From JAYEHL01 sp041653935 (lineage in GTDB: Bacteria; Chloroflexota; Dehalococcoidia; E44-bin15): a DNA stretch of 64,000 bases. Under the pieces are notes generated by a model, which made no database searches, had not been told where the DNA came from, and was given only the letters and a program-made list of their open reading frames with translations. Shown here piece after piece: positions 41,049-50,113 of this stretch (position 1 is its first letter; every line of letters begins with the position of its first letter). The DNA lies in assembly GCA_041653935.1 (NCBI GenBank), contig JBAZEO010000003.1, forward strand, positions 62,001-126,000, read 5' to 3'. The position numbers and the translations under genes are program-made.

Positions 41049-43163
41049 CTAGAGCTCCTCAGCCTGGGTTGAGCCATTCAAGAGGTTCCTGGTGGCTTCC
41101 TTGACGAGGTTGTCTATATTGTCGCTGTTCAATACCTCGCCGTCGAAATACGTTACGTCCACAGGAACATTCCAATTTTCCTGGAAGAAGGAATATGCTT
41201 CGAAATAGACTTCCTGGCGTTCCCTGATGTAACATCCGGCTATCTTGGCATCGTCGGGGATTTTGTCTCCTATTTCAAGGTCGCCCATGTCCTCGAGGGA
41301 CACCGCCGATGTCCTGATGCTCACCCCGCCAAGGGCGATATTCCCGTCCTGAGACCACTTGCATCTCATGAAATCAGAGAGCCACTGGTTCTTCGTTATG
41401 GGTGTTCTTCTTCCATATGCCCGGGCAAAGGCGAACTTGTTCGGAGACAGGTTATACATCTCATAGAGCTTGTCGGTGGCGTTCTTTATCGCCAAAGGAT
41501 CGGCCTTGGCGGCCCGTAGGTCTTCATCGCTCATGTCTGCCACCAGAAGATGGGCCAGGATGGAAAGGTCGCTGTAGGTATCTTCAGCTTCCCTGCTTCT
41601 GGGTATCTCGTCTTCGAAGGGCAGGCCGACCAACCGAGGGTACAGGTAAGACCCGATATGCTCGGGAGCGAAGAACCTGTGTTCAAGCCAGGCGCCGCCT
41701 TCATTTGCGGTGACTGGTTCCTGATAAGGCCGCATGCCGTCGAAGTGATAGTCTGTCCTCTGGCTGCTGCCAGCGACATAAGACATCGTCACCCCTGCGA
41801 GACGTCCGATTTTATGCTGACCGTTCCTGGCGAGGACAAGAGATGGAAACCCGGGGACAACCGAGAAATTGAGGAAGTTGCTTGAAAGAGAAGTGTGATG
41901 GACGTGCTGGGCCTTGTAATACTGCAGCTCCATGTACTGCTTGATGTATTCACTGCCCATGTCGCCCACGTACTCAGGACGGTTGAGCGATGCGTTGTGG
42001 TGGACTACTCCTGAATAACGCTCCTGGGGCAGATTGAAGTAACGGCCTTTCTTCTTCTCGGAGACATTCTCGCCTTCGGTCGCCTTGATGCCGTCCTCGA
42101 GTTCCTGGGGAAGGATTATGGTGGTCTGAGTAGAGCTGTTGGTCTGCAGGCCTCCGCGTCCTCCCACCCGGGCGATCATCCTCGTGGGGATCTCTCCAAA
42201 ATCGATGCTGTGCTGCCAATCCTGGTAGTCGCACGTGAAGATCACGTTGAACCTCGGGGGAGGCGACAACTGCCCTATGTCTGGCATCATGAGAAGGTCA
42301 CCGACCAACACATCGTATGGATTCTCGAGTACTACTTCATTGATCGTCTTCTCTTCGCTGTCGAACTTGGGATTAAGGAATGACGGACAGGGGATATTCA
42401 ATACTTCGTAATCGAGGAGCTGGAGAATAGTAAAAAGGAGCTGGGACACCGGCGCCGTACCGGTCATCTTGTTGACGGTCTTCTCCAGGATCTTTTCAAG
42501 CCTTGAGCCTTCGAAATACCCCAGAGCTTTGGGGTTTGATACGATGTTGATCCTTCTCTCGAGGCGCTGAAGCCTCCAGAGTATGTGAAGCCGCTCGGTG
42601 GTATTCAGGCCGGCATCTTTCAGGATATCCATCAAACCCTCGGCCAAACCCTTTTCTTTGAGCTTGGCAGACAGGTCGCTGTAGGAAAGCGTACCGAGCT
42701 GGTCTTTCCAGTCGGAGGTTTCCAGCCCCATGCTGCTCCCGCGGTCTACCATGTAACGATGGCACTCGCTCATGAAGTTGGCACTCCCGGCGGCTGTAAT
42801 AGTCATGAGATGCTGGGGGCCCACATGGGATTGAGTGACTTTCCCGAACAGACGGCCTTCCACTACGAACTGGTCTATATCAGTCAAATCGTCATAGGCG
42901 AAGATCTGAACGTATGTATCGGGCTGAACTCCCTTGAGGTCGATGTCATTCAGAATGGTCAGGCCTTGATCATCAACGCCGCCATCCACGCTTTTGAAAA
43001 CACGATGCGAAATGGGGTCCAACAGAGGAACATACGGAAGAGTCAGGCTGATGACGGCCGGCGAATCGACTTTGAATGAAAACTGGGCCATCAGAACAGG
43101 TAGAGGCACTCCTTCCAAAAGCGCAGTGAGCCGGATATTCGGACTAAACTCAGCCTGGCTCAT
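41049..43163 (-). CDS. Probable baseplate hub protein, 704 residues
   Basis: I chose ATG 43163, overlapping the previous stop (TGATG), with GGGAG upstream; the frame is open to 43598 without signals. The N-terminal part (ISLTLPYVPLLDPISHRVF and FVVEGRLFGKVTQSH) looks like the beta-barrel domain of hub proteins. Later blocks (FPSLVLARNGQHKIGRLAGV, about 440-460) also fit gp27/gpD-like hubs. The position one gene after the tape measure supports a hub or hub-adaptor role. Confidence 0.72.
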   Translation of the reverse strand: MSQAEFSPNIRLTALLEGVPLPVLMAQFSFKVDSPAVISLTLPYVPLLDPISHRVFKSVDGGVDDQGLTILNDIDLKGVQPDTYVQIFAYDDLTDIDQFVVEGRLFGKVTQSHVGPQHLMTITAAGSANFMSECHRYMVDRGSSMGLETSDWKDQLGTLSYSDLSAKLKEKGLAEGLMDILKDAGLNTTERLHILWRLQRLERRINIVSNPKALGYFEGSRLEKILEKTVNKMTGTAPVSQLLFTILQLLDYEVLNIPCPSFLNPKFDSEEKTINEVVLENPYDVLVGDLLMMPDIGQLSPPPRFNVIFTCDYQDWQHSIDFGEIPTRMIARVGGRGGLQTNSSTQTTIILPQELEDGIKATEGENVSEKKKGRYFNLPQERYSGVVHHNASLNRPEYVGDMGSEYIKQYMELQYYKAQHVHHTSLSSNFLNFSVVPGFPSLVLARNGQHKIGRLAGVTMSYVAGSSQRTDYHFDGMRPYQEPVTANEGGAWLEHRFFAPEHIGSYLYPRLVGLPFEDEIPRSREAEDTYSDLSILAHLLVADMSDEDLRAAKADPLAIKNATDKLYEMYNLSPNKFAFARAYGRRTPITKNQWLSDFMRCKWSQDGNIALGGVSIRTSAVSLEDMGDLEIGDKIPDDAKIAGCYIRERQEVYFEAYSFFQENWNVPVDVTYFDGEVLNSDNIDNLVKEATRNLLNGSTQAEEL

Positions 43164-44371
43164 CAGGATTCTCCCTGCAAAGCATCCGAAGCAGCAGCGG
43201 ATACCACTTCTCCCGCTGCTTCTGCATCCGTGGCGGAGCCTTCCGGATCCAACGGCTTCGATGGAAGGGCATACTCTACTCCGGTCTGGAGCAATCCCTG
43301 GGTGTCGGCCGACCCCACCAATTTTCCGATCTGCCCGTAGAACTGCTCGGAAGTTCCTTTGAACCGTTGGAAGTTCTGTCCGTTCTGAGAATAGACATTC
43401 ATTCTCGGCAATGGGATGCGATCGGTTATGTACATCTGGAAGCTGAATGGAACCTCCGGCTCTCTGACGGCGTTTTCGAACAGGTTCAAATTGAGAAGAT
43501 AGCCGCCGATGATGGTCGCCTTGTAGAGAATGTAGACTCTCCACTTCCTTCTGGCCAAAACGCTGCCTCGAGCCAGTTTGTCGTAGACTTGTTCCCATGA
43601 CCGCATCCAGTCGAAGTTCTGGCAGTCTATGAGTTTACCGGAGACGGTGGATACCTGGGGGCCTTCTTCACTGAACGATCCTACGTATCCTTCCGTGGAG
43701 CGTGTGAAGTTGACGCTTTCCTTCCTGGAGCTTTGAATGTCTTCTATCGATATGTTGGTAGTGGCGTAGATGACTTCGCCATCGATGCTCATGATCCTGA
43801 ATGTGGCGTAGCGTTCCGGATGCATGGCGATGCCGCCGTGGATACCGGGACGACGAGCCGGAAGGAAACCGGCCTGAACGGCGTAGTAGATGTCGAATTT
43901 TCTCTGGTCGACTTCGGGGCCTTCATAAAGGTTACCGGCAATAAGCTCGGGATCCAAGGCTCTTATGCCTCCAGGGCCTCCGCTGCCGCCCAAGGATCCA
44001 CCTTCGACAGTGTAAGCTTCTCTTGGATATATATAAGTTCTATCTTGCCTTATCTGCTGGTCCGTTATTATATATTCTAACCCTTGGTCAACAAGATAAT
44101 CATACATAAGACCATTACCAACGGAATTTGAATGCCGATATTCGCTTGTTTGAAAAAGCATTCCAAGTATAGGAGGTGATGAAAAAAGGGCGTCTATGTT
44201 GTCCTGATGAGTAAGAGTGTCATTGACAAGAGTACCAGCGGATTGTCTAACCGTCAGCCTGCCAATAATCGCATCTTTACATTGCAGTTCTGATAGGTTG
44301 GAACCGGCTGGTACAGAGATGCTGCTTACTTGCTGGTCTATAAAGCCTGTTATATTTCCAAATATTGACAT
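43163..44371 (-). CDS. Tail protein between tape measure and hub, 402 residues
   Basis: Unassigned tail protein directly after the tape measure gene. Features include a beta-rich middle (ATFRIMSIDGEVIYATTNIS) and VLARRKWRVYILYKATIIGG, like tail-tube-initiator or distal-tail proteins. VPFSFQMYITDRIPLPRMN follows. The C-terminal 40 residues are Ala/Glu-rich and flexible. A likely role is the tail tube tip beneath the hub. Confidence 0.72.
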   Translation of the reverse strand: MSIFGNITGFIDQQVSSISVPAGSNLSELQCKDAIIGRLTVRQSAGTLVNDTLTHQDNIDALFSSPPILGMLFQTSEYRHSNSVGNGLMYDYLVDQGLEYIITDQQIRQDRTYIYPREAYTVEGGSLGGSGGPGGIRALDPELIAGNLYEGPEVDQRKFDIYYAVQAGFLPARRPGIHGGIAMHPERYATFRIMSIDGEVIYATTNISIEDIQSSRKESVNFTRSTEGYVGSFSEEGPQVSTVSGKLIDCQNFDWMRSWEQVYDKLARGSVLARRKWRVYILYKATIIGGYLLNLNLFENAVREPEVPFSFQMYITDRIPLPRMNVYSQNGQNFQRFKGTSEQFYGQIGKLVGSADTQGLLQTGVEYALPSKPLDPEGSATDAEAAGEVVSAAASDALQGES

Positions 44372-47300
44372 TAACTTCCTCCCACGAATCTTCTTATTAC
44401 TCCCATTGCTCCGCCAACGCCGCTGTCATTAGTAGGAGGTGACCAACCCGGGAGAAATCCTTCGTCCCAGTTCACTATGTACGAAAACACAGCATCACCG
44501 CGAGATGTTCCTCTGGGCGCTCCATCGGTTCCCGGTCCTTCTGTCAGCCTGAATTGGCCTGGCCTGAGAGGCGTCTCTACGTTCTCACTGGGCTGCAGTT
44601 GAATGTTGAAATGTTCCTGGGCCTGGGCATGAGTAATAAATCCGCCTTCTTTTTCCAAAAGGTCCATCAAGCCGGAAGGAAGATCTGCTGCAGCAATCGT
44701 TGCTTTTGCGCTGGCGTCCAGATTATTGTACCCTCCAGGCGCGAACATTGCATTCGCCATGTCTTCTGTTATTCCCGAATTGGATGTTGTGATCCCCGCC
44801 ACTATTTCAGAACGAGCTTGTATAAGGTCAGCAGAGCTGCTTGCCACTACAGCCCCGGCAAAGCCTTCTCCTGGAAGAACTTGACCGCCAAGAGCCTGGA
44901 TAGCGGCTCCTTTGTCTATGTAAGCGGAATGGATCCCCTGGTCGAACGAAGAATTCTCGTTACGCTCCATCTCGTTTACAAGCGCCCTGGTCTGCTCCAA
45001 CTGCTGATTTTCTGCTTCAGTCCTGTTGCTCTTGGATTCCAGAATATTCATGGTCTCGTAAGCAAACCCATATCTACTGAGTTCCTGGACCTGATCCTCA
45101 CTGAGCCCCATGACCTGCGTGGTACGGTTAAACTGGGCTACTGCGCCTTGATCTACTCCAGTCAGTCTGGCTTCAGTGCTTTGGTCAACGGCCTGTCTCG
45201 CAGTTGCCGCCAGATTTTCTGCTCCAGCAGCCACTACGTCGTCATCGAAGTTGCCCCATTCAGGGAAGTTGGAACCGATGTAGTAATTGACAGCTCTCTG
45301 CGTATTGGGATCCAATGCATCCCAGCTTTTGTTATAAAGCTGTTGTACATAGGCTTCTACAGCGGCGAATCTTTCATTTGGATCGCCTGAGCTTCTACCC
45401 CTGGTAGCGGCATCCCATGCTCCTGCGTTGTTCGAATCTATGGTTCTTCTCTTGAGATCATTCCATTCCGGATCGCCTGAGGTAATGATTTCTGAAACGC
45501 TCTGCATGGCTTCCGGAGTGTACTGCTGCTGAGCAAACTCCAAGGACCTCTGCGCTTGTGTGAAAGCAAACCCGGCGCCTTCATCGTTACCTATAACGCC
45601 CAACTGACCTCTGGTATTCAAAGCATCAAGGATAAGAGCATCATCACGGGACGCTCCGAACCAACCACCAGGAGCAAATGCCTGCTCTTGAGCCACTGAC
45701 CGGTCATTCAGATCTTCCAAAACTTCACCAAGCGGTGCATCCGTTCCATTTAGAACATAATTGACAGCGGATCCTGCCGTTATTGTTTCAGTAGATGTAA
45801 AACGACTGTTGAAAATAGATTGAACATTGTTTGCCCCTTGTTCCAATCCAAGGATTCTCATTACAGAATCATTAGCATCTACTCCCCATTTCACTAACCC
45901 AGTAACCTGTGAATCAACCCAACGCCCTGCTCCGCCTATGGTGCTCAGAATAGAGGAGTTTCTCACCCGCTCAGACCATGGTTGTCCTGCTGCCAACTGT
46001 CCGGACTGCAGACCAGGCCACATATCTGCATATACTTCAAAAGCGCTTTTTTCTCTCGTAACATTCGCTACAATCTGGCCGTCTTCAACGCCGAAACCAT
46101 TGATCACGGACTGAGCCTGACTGGTATCACCAAACCCTGTACCCATGGTATTGGTGGATCCAACGCCGGCAAACGGCTGCAGTAATTCCATCGCTTCATC
46201 TGAAGTCATCGTTCCATCTGATACCCATCTGTTGGCGCTGCGGAGAAGCATTACGGCATCCATGGAATTGTTGCCCATATATCCCGCTGCTCCTGCTTCA
46301 CCAGCCTGAAGTGCGGGAAGATAGTCTGCTGCTCCAGCATAAGCAGGATCAGCCATCTTCATCAATAGATCGGTAGCATATGATCCTTCTACAGCCTGAA
46401 GATCCAACTGAGAAGCAGTGAATCCAGCCCCGGACACAGTGCTCATGGCCGATGATACCATCAAGTCCCGGGCGATCATGGATTCTTCCCGCAAAGCCCG
46501 GTTATGGAAGGCTCCCTGAGCGGTAGCCAATGTCGCACGTATATCGTACGAAGGGTCGGTCCGTGCTCTGTAATTGTCAATGTTGGCGAGGGCAGCAGCA
46601 GGGCTGTCGTAAATGCCTTGGTCGGCCAGCTCAATGGACTGGGCAATGGGGTCGTCTATATCCCGTCTCTCGAGGCCTCCCAACAACTGGCCTACATAAG
46701 CGTCCCCCCATTGATCAGGCATCTGTGAGGCTTGTATGGCGCCTCTATGACGGGCAAGCAGACGGTCCTCTCTTGACATGCCTTCGAGAGTAGTCCCGAC
46801 CGACTCCGGCCTTTTTTCACCGGAGAGGATTTCGTCCATCCCGCCGGCGCCCGAAACACCCATCCATCCCAGCATGAAAGGATCTGCCATGAAAGCAGCT
46901 CCCCGGGCTTCATAACCAAGGCCTACTTCTTCGAATCCACCTGCCTGGTTCCATGCTGTCTGAGATCCAGAGGCTCTGTAAACCATGTCACTGTTGGCTA
47001 TGTTGGTGGCGATGGATGTAACCACGTCAATGTTTCTTAAACCCATCCCGTTCCATGGTCCCATCGCTTCAAGAGATTCGGACAGCAGCCGCTCTCCCGG
47101 AATTCCAGAAGCCTGAGAAAGATTTTGGATACCCGAGATGAAGCCGCCCATCTCACCAAAGGTGATACCGGTACCGGCCGATATAAGGGATTGACCGTAC
47201 TGGCCCATTTCTTCGATCCCCATGCCGGTCTGTCTGAAGAACTCCTTGAACTTCTCAAGAGTGGCCAAGGTCTTTTCTATGCGGTCGTCGAGCGATGACA

Positions 47301-47913
47301 GGTCGTCAAACTCGCCCAACTGGCTCATGGTTTGCATCATGCGGCCAAATTCTACGCCTTGGAATCCGCCTTCCTGCATTCTCGCATAGATGTCCTCACC
47401 GTAACCCTGGGCATCAGCCCTTGTGATGGATCTCGACTGACCAAAGGTGCGGGGGCCTTCGTAAGCGAACTGATGCACTGCAGAACCTATCAAGCCCTCC
47501 ATCTGGCTGTCCCATGTTGCCACCGGCGGCTGGTCAAGAACACCGAGATCTTCAGCAATACCTTTCATCAAAGCATCGGCAGCAACAAAAATGGGCAGAG
47601 ACAAGATACCTCCGCCGGCGAAAGCGCTGACCGCTCCTGCCGCCAACCCTGTAGTGAGCTCGAGCATGAGTTCTTTGTCCTGCCTTGCCAGCGCTGCTTC
47701 GCGCATGGCACTGGAAGCCTCCAAAGCTCCTATGAGCTCCATGGATGGCATCATATTGGACTGGTATGATTCGGTGCGCGAACTCTGATATGGGTTCTGG
47801 GGACGTATGATGTTTTCCGCCGGGGCCATCTGGTCGTTGGCCATCGCGGAAGAACTGTAAAGATCCTGACTCACCCGATTAAGCTCTGAGCCCATTGGGT
47901 AGGTATCAGCCAC
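44371..47913 (-). CDS. Tape measure protein, 1180 residues
   Basis: Starts at GTG 47913, overlapping the end of the -1 frame of the chaperone gene, with AGAGG nine bases before. The longest open frame in the window, mostly helical, Gln/Ala/Met-rich, with a hydrophobic segment (GLAAGAVSAFAGGGILSLPIF, quoted in part, about 90-110). The gene order tube, frameshifted chaperone, long helical protein, hub is diagnostic. At about 1.5 angstrom per residue it predicts a tail near 175-180 nm if fully helical. Confidence 0.9.
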   Translation of the reverse strand: MADTYPMGSELNRVSQDLYSSSAMANDQMAPAENIIRPQNPYQSSRTESYQSNMMPSMELIGALEASSAMREAALARQDKELMLELTTGLAAGAVSAFAGGGILSLPIFVAADALMKGIAEDLGVLDQPPVATWDSQMEGLIGSAVHQFAYEGPRTFGQSRSITRADAQGYGEDIYARMQEGGFQGVEFGRMMQTMSQLGEFDDLSSLDDRIEKTLATLEKFKEFFRQTGMGIEEMGQYGQSLISAGTGITFGEMGGFISGIQNLSQASGIPGERLLSESLEAMGPWNGMGLRNIDVVTSIATNIANSDMVYRASGSQTAWNQAGGFEEVGLGYEARGAAFMADPFMLGWMGVSGAGGMDEILSGEKRPESVGTTLEGMSREDRLLARHRGAIQASQMPDQWGDAYVGQLLGGLERRDIDDPIAQSIELADQGIYDSPAAALANIDNYRARTDPSYDIRATLATAQGAFHNRALREESMIARDLMVSSAMSTVSGAGFTASQLDLQAVEGSYATDLLMKMADPAYAGAADYLPALQAGEAGAAGYMGNNSMDAVMLLRSANRWVSDGTMTSDEAMELLQPFAGVGSTNTMGTGFGDTSQAQSVINGFGVEDGQIVANVTREKSAFEVYADMWPGLQSGQLAAGQPWSERVRNSSILSTIGGAGRWVDSQVTGLVKWGVDANDSVMRILGLEQGANNVQSIFNSRFTSTETITAGSAVNYVLNGTDAPLGEVLEDLNDRSVAQEQAFAPGGWFGASRDDALILDALNTRGQLGVIGNDEGAGFAFTQAQRSLEFAQQQYTPEAMQSVSEIITSGDPEWNDLKRRTIDSNNAGAWDAATRGRSSGDPNERFAAVEAYVQQLYNKSWDALDPNTQRAVNYYIGSNFPEWGNFDDDVVAAGAENLAATARQAVDQSTEARLTGVDQGAVAQFNRTTQVMGLSEDQVQELSRYGFAYETMNILESKSNRTEAENQQLEQTRALVNEMERNENSSFDQGIHSAYIDKGAAIQALGGQVLPGEGFAGAVVASSSADLIQARSEIVAGITTSNSGITEDMANAMFAPGGYNNLDASAKATIAAADLPSGLMDLLEKEGGFITHAQAQEHFNIQLQPSENVETPLRPGQFRLTEGPGTDGAPRGTSRGDAVFSYIVNWDEGFLPGWSPPTNDSGVGGAMGVIRRFVGGS

Positions 47914-48867
47914 TTGGTTTTTCCTCTCTCCATTCCTTTATTATACGCGAAGCCTCTCCGGGTTCAAGCCTCTGGAACGGAGGTAGTCCACCTTCAAGCG
48001 GTGCGTTCAATCCCTTGATCCTTATGTTTCTTCCCATGAGGTTGGAATTGAGCACGGCATTCGTAAGCTCTGTCGCCGATATAATGTAAGAAGTCCATGG
48101 CATAAACTTCTCTCTGACTGTCGCTTCCAGCTCTGGAGTCATCCTGGGGCTTGCAGACATAGCCTTGACATACTCCCTCTCCTGGTATTTCTGCGTGGCA
48201 AAGACAGCAAATTTGAGCTGGAGATCGTTGTCTATCCCTGATCTTCCCCCGCGGTATTCTTCTCCAAGGTAGAATCCGTACGGGGTTCGGAGAAAAAATC
48301 GAGTGCCTTCACCTTGAAAAGGGACTCGATCTTGCTCATGAAGGCGCCGAGAACTGCAAAAGCGTTTCTCTTGAGCTCGGGATGCCATTCATCGGCGATG
48401 ACCTTGGCGGTGTCGTTCAGCTTCGCAACGAAGTCAATACCGGCCTTGGGATCCGATCCGGCGGCAGGAATTGCCGGGACTTCTACCAGAACGTCATTGA
48501 TCTTTCTCAGAGACAAGGCCATGATGTAGATCATTTCGGCCTGTCCATCTATCTCCAGCTTGGACCCCGGGATAATGTTTTTGGTATCGGGATCAAAAAC
48601 ATCTTTGTAGTTGGTGATGGCCAAGCGCCTGGCTGCAGTGAACTCTTTTCCGAAGAGCGACTGAAACTCCATGGTGGTGCTTTTGGCAACCATCTGGTCT
48701 CCGCTGTAAACGCGCTGTCCGGTGAGTATTTTGGCAATAGCCTGGTTTTCTTCATCAGTGTTCGTGTCTTCTGCTTTTTTTGATGCCACGTCCTTACTGA
48801 CGGCTGCAAGGGCATCCCTTAGAGGCAACCCCGACGCCAGCAGGCTGGTCTTACCAAGTTCCGGCAT
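47906..48867 (-). CDS. Tail assembly chaperone fusion made by -1 frameshift (gpGT-like), about 320 residues
   Basis: The second frame (47906 to about 48292) lacks its own ribosome binding site. It becomes coding when ribosomes slip at T TTT TTC (48298-48292) in the 48867-48232 gene. The fusion would join 192 residues to 128 more, starting LRTPYGFYLGEEYRGG and continuing GIDNDLQLKFAVFATQKYQE. The open frame starting at 48388 is only a shadow. Programmed frameshifting in this position is established in long-tailed phages, where the minor long form recruits tape measure protein for tail assembly. Confidence 0.85.
48232..48867 (-). CDS. Tail assembly chaperone, short form (gpG-like), 211 residues
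   Basis: ATG 48867 follows GGGAGG; the frame is open to 48915 without signals. Helical protein (SLLASGLPLRDALAAVSKD, later LEIDGQAEMIYIMALSLRK) located between the tail tube and the tape measure, where gpG homologues occur. Its codons near the end carry a canonical slippery heptamer that allows synthesis of a longer fusion. The short form itself ends TLEKNTAGEDQG. Confidence 0.85.
   Translation of the reverse strand: MPELGKTSLLASGLPLRDALAAVSKDVASKKAEDTNTDEENQAIAKILTGQRVYSGDQMVAKSTTMEFQSLFGKEFTAARRLAITNYKDVFDPDTKNIIPGSKLEIDGQAEMIYIMALSLRKINDVLVEVPAIPAAGSDPKAGIDFVAKLNDTAKVIADEWHPELKRNAFAVLGAFMSKIESLFKVKALDFFSEPRTDSTLEKNTAGEDQG
48292..48298 (-). promoter_or_regulatory. Programmed -1 ribosomal frameshift site U UUU UUC
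   Basis: The minus-strand heptamer T TTT TTC is in register with the zero frame (GAT TTT TTC) at codons 190-192 of the chaperone gene. A -1 slip enters an open frame that reaches 47906. The zero-frame stop lies about 60 bases downstream. Confidence 0.87.
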
Positions 48868-49050
48868 AATCCCTCCCTGTGTTGAAAGTGCAAGGGTAAG
48901 ATGGTCGTTAAGCAAGGGAGAGTCAATGAGGTAAGTAAAAAAAAAGAGACAACCTGCTTCCAGGTACCTGTACTGTTATCTTATCTATCTTATAGTTATA
49001 CCTGATTAAAGTAGTTTTTGGAGAGAAGAGTCTTTGCTGAGAAACAGAAC

Positions 49051-49072
49051 GCCCCGGCGGTTTTGCCGGGGC
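49051..49072 (-). terminator. Terminator after the NrdD-like mini-gene
   Basis: GCCCCGGC-AAAACC-GCCGGGGC hairpin followed on the minus strand by GTTCTGTTTCTC. The region from here to the chaperone start (48868-49050) holds only AT-rich leader with several T-runs, and no clear promoter. Confidence 0.8.
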
Positions 49073-49119
49073 GCCCGGGGAGTGCAAGGCCAAAAGGCCT
49101 TTGCTTATATAACCAAGGG

Positions 49120-49323
49120 TTAGAGGCGGAGCAAGCTTTCAACCATGTCCTTCTCGGAATGGTTATGCCGTTCTTTCCATTCTTCCTGCTTGCCTCTGTT
49201 CCAGTCCTGGACCGGTCGGTAGTAGCCAACGATCCGCGAGAAGACCTCGCATTTAACGCCCTTGATTTGTCTTGTTGTTGATGCCTTCTTGACATCTTCT
49301 TGCTGCGTAAGTACATTAGGCAT
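49120..49323 (-). CDS. Stand-alone glycyl-radical domain resembling the C-terminus of class III ribonucleotide reductase
   Basis: A 67-residue protein with a strong ribosome binding site (AAAGGAG, then ATG 49323). Residues 24-52 match the NrdD glycyl-radical end: KCEVFSRIVGYYRPV followed by WNRGKQEEWKER, as in cellular NrdD (S-R-x-x-GY-x-R-P-V-x-x-WN-x-GK-x-E-x-x-x-R). Gly33 would carry the radical. The catalytic barrel and the zinc Cys cluster are missing. By analogy with GrcA/YfiD, which replaces a damaged glycyl-radical end of pyruvate formate-lyase, it may repair or complete a truncated NrdD; this is inference. It is a separate unit flanked by hairpins inside the tail cluster. Confidence 0.8.
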   Translation of the reverse strand: MPNVLTQQEDVKKASTTRQIKGVKCEVFSRIVGYYRPVQDWNRGKQEEWKERHNHSEKDMVESLLRL

Positions 49324-49368
49324 AAGAAACTCCTTTCTGGAGAATCTCGGGGGATTCAGGAACGACTC

Positions 49369-49395
49369 GAGGCGGAAGTTACAGGCTCCCGCCTC
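49369..49395 (-). terminator. Stem-loop upstream of the NrdD-like mini-gene
   Basis: GAGGCGG-x-AG / CT-x-CCGCCTC stem around a CCTGTAA loop on the minus strand, with no T-run. It could be an attenuator or an RNA-protecting structure in the leader of the mini-gene. Confidence 0.45.
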
Positions 49396-49401
49396 GCTTC
49401 T

Positions 49402-49440
49402 TTATCTCACGTCACGGCGTCTGATATTGTCATAGTTCAA
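49402..49440 (-). CDS. Possible 12-residue leader peptide
   Basis: TTG 49440 lies seven bases after a perfect AGGAGG, reading MNYDNIRRRDVR. It sits between the two stem-loops ahead of the NrdD-like gene, so a leader role is conceivable. The same frame is open to an ATG near 49495 (about 31 residues), leaving the start unclear. Confidence 0.25.
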   Translation of the reverse strand: MNYDNIRRRDVR

Positions 49441-49462
49441 GGCATTACCTCCTGAATAGATA

Positions 49463-49488
49463 GCCCCCGCCATACAAACGACGGGGGC
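49463..49488 (-). terminator. Stem-loop after the tail tube gene
   Basis: GCCCCCG / CGGGGGC stem with loop TCGTTTGTATGG, about 12 bases after the tube stop; there is no T-run, so it may be an mRNA end or processing structure rather than a strong terminator. Confidence 0.55.
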
Positions 49489-49499
49489 ATCATTCATTC

Positions 49500-50102
49500 C
49501 TAGCCTTCGATCAAGCCCGGGTCGACCTGATAGATCTCCTGGTACATGATCGATGCGTTCTCGGCTGCCATGTTGGTTCCGCTCGTCATGCTCAAGCTGT
49601 GCCCCGAGATGTAGCACACCTCGAAGAACAGGCCGGCATAGAGCTGCATGCGCATGTCGAACATCAGGAAGAACAGACCTGTCGGATTGTTGAACAACTC
49701 GGAGTTGACGTTGAAGAAAGCTGATCCGAAACCCGGCTTCCTGAAGAATGCCTGAGCCTCTTCATCGGTAACATCGGGATAGAGGGCTCTCAGAAGGCTG
49801 GGACCTGCAAAGAGCATCCTTCCGATGGCAAGAGATCCAGCACCACGGCCCGGCACCAGGAAGTTGCCACGAGAACCGATCTCGAAGCCTCTCCCTATCT
49901 GTTTGCCTTCGCGGTGTCCGAACTGCTGGACAAGACCAACGGTTTTGATGCTGTCCAGATTGGTGTTGTTCGAGAATACTGGATCACCTACGCAAACAAT
50001 CGATGACTCGGCATTGATGTGCTTGCCCAGGTAGTCTTCCGCCGAGTCATGGCCTACCCAGCCCTTCCTGTATTCCCAGTCCTTCAGCAGGTTGCTACCC
50101 AT
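49500..50102 (-). CDS. Tail tube protein, 200 residues
   Basis: Follows the sheath gene and precedes the chaperones, the standard tube position. The sequence has the expected compact alpha/beta pattern (FGHREGKQIGRGFEIGSRGN, then FFLMFDMRMQLYAGLFFEVC and SGHSLSMTSGTNMAAENASI). GGAGAGAAGCC precedes ATG 50102. The assignment depends mainly on gene order. Confidence 0.8.
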   Translation of the reverse strand: MGSNLLKDWEYRKGWVGHDSAEDYLGKHINAESSIVCVGDPVFSNNTNLDSIKTVGLVQQFGHREGKQIGRGFEIGSRGNFLVPGRGAGSLAIGRMLFAGPSLLRALYPDVTDEEAQAFFRKPGFGSAFFNVNSELFNNPTGLFFLMFDMRMQLYAGLFFEVCYISGHSLSMTSGTNMAAENASIMYQEIYQVDPGLIEG

Positions 50103-50113
50103 GGCTTCTCTCC

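Noticed and set aside
48241..48254. G GGG GAA as the frameshift site
   Set aside because: In register but a poorer slippery heptamer than T TTT TTC 45 bases upstream, which gives the same -1 product frame.
48868..49050. Promoter for the tail chaperone gene
   Set aside because: TATAA-like and TTGACT strings occur but without a partner at an acceptable distance.
49402..49617. Open frame of 71 codons over the tube gene end
   Set aside because: Most of it is a shadow of the tail tube gene; only its last codons could form a leader peptide.
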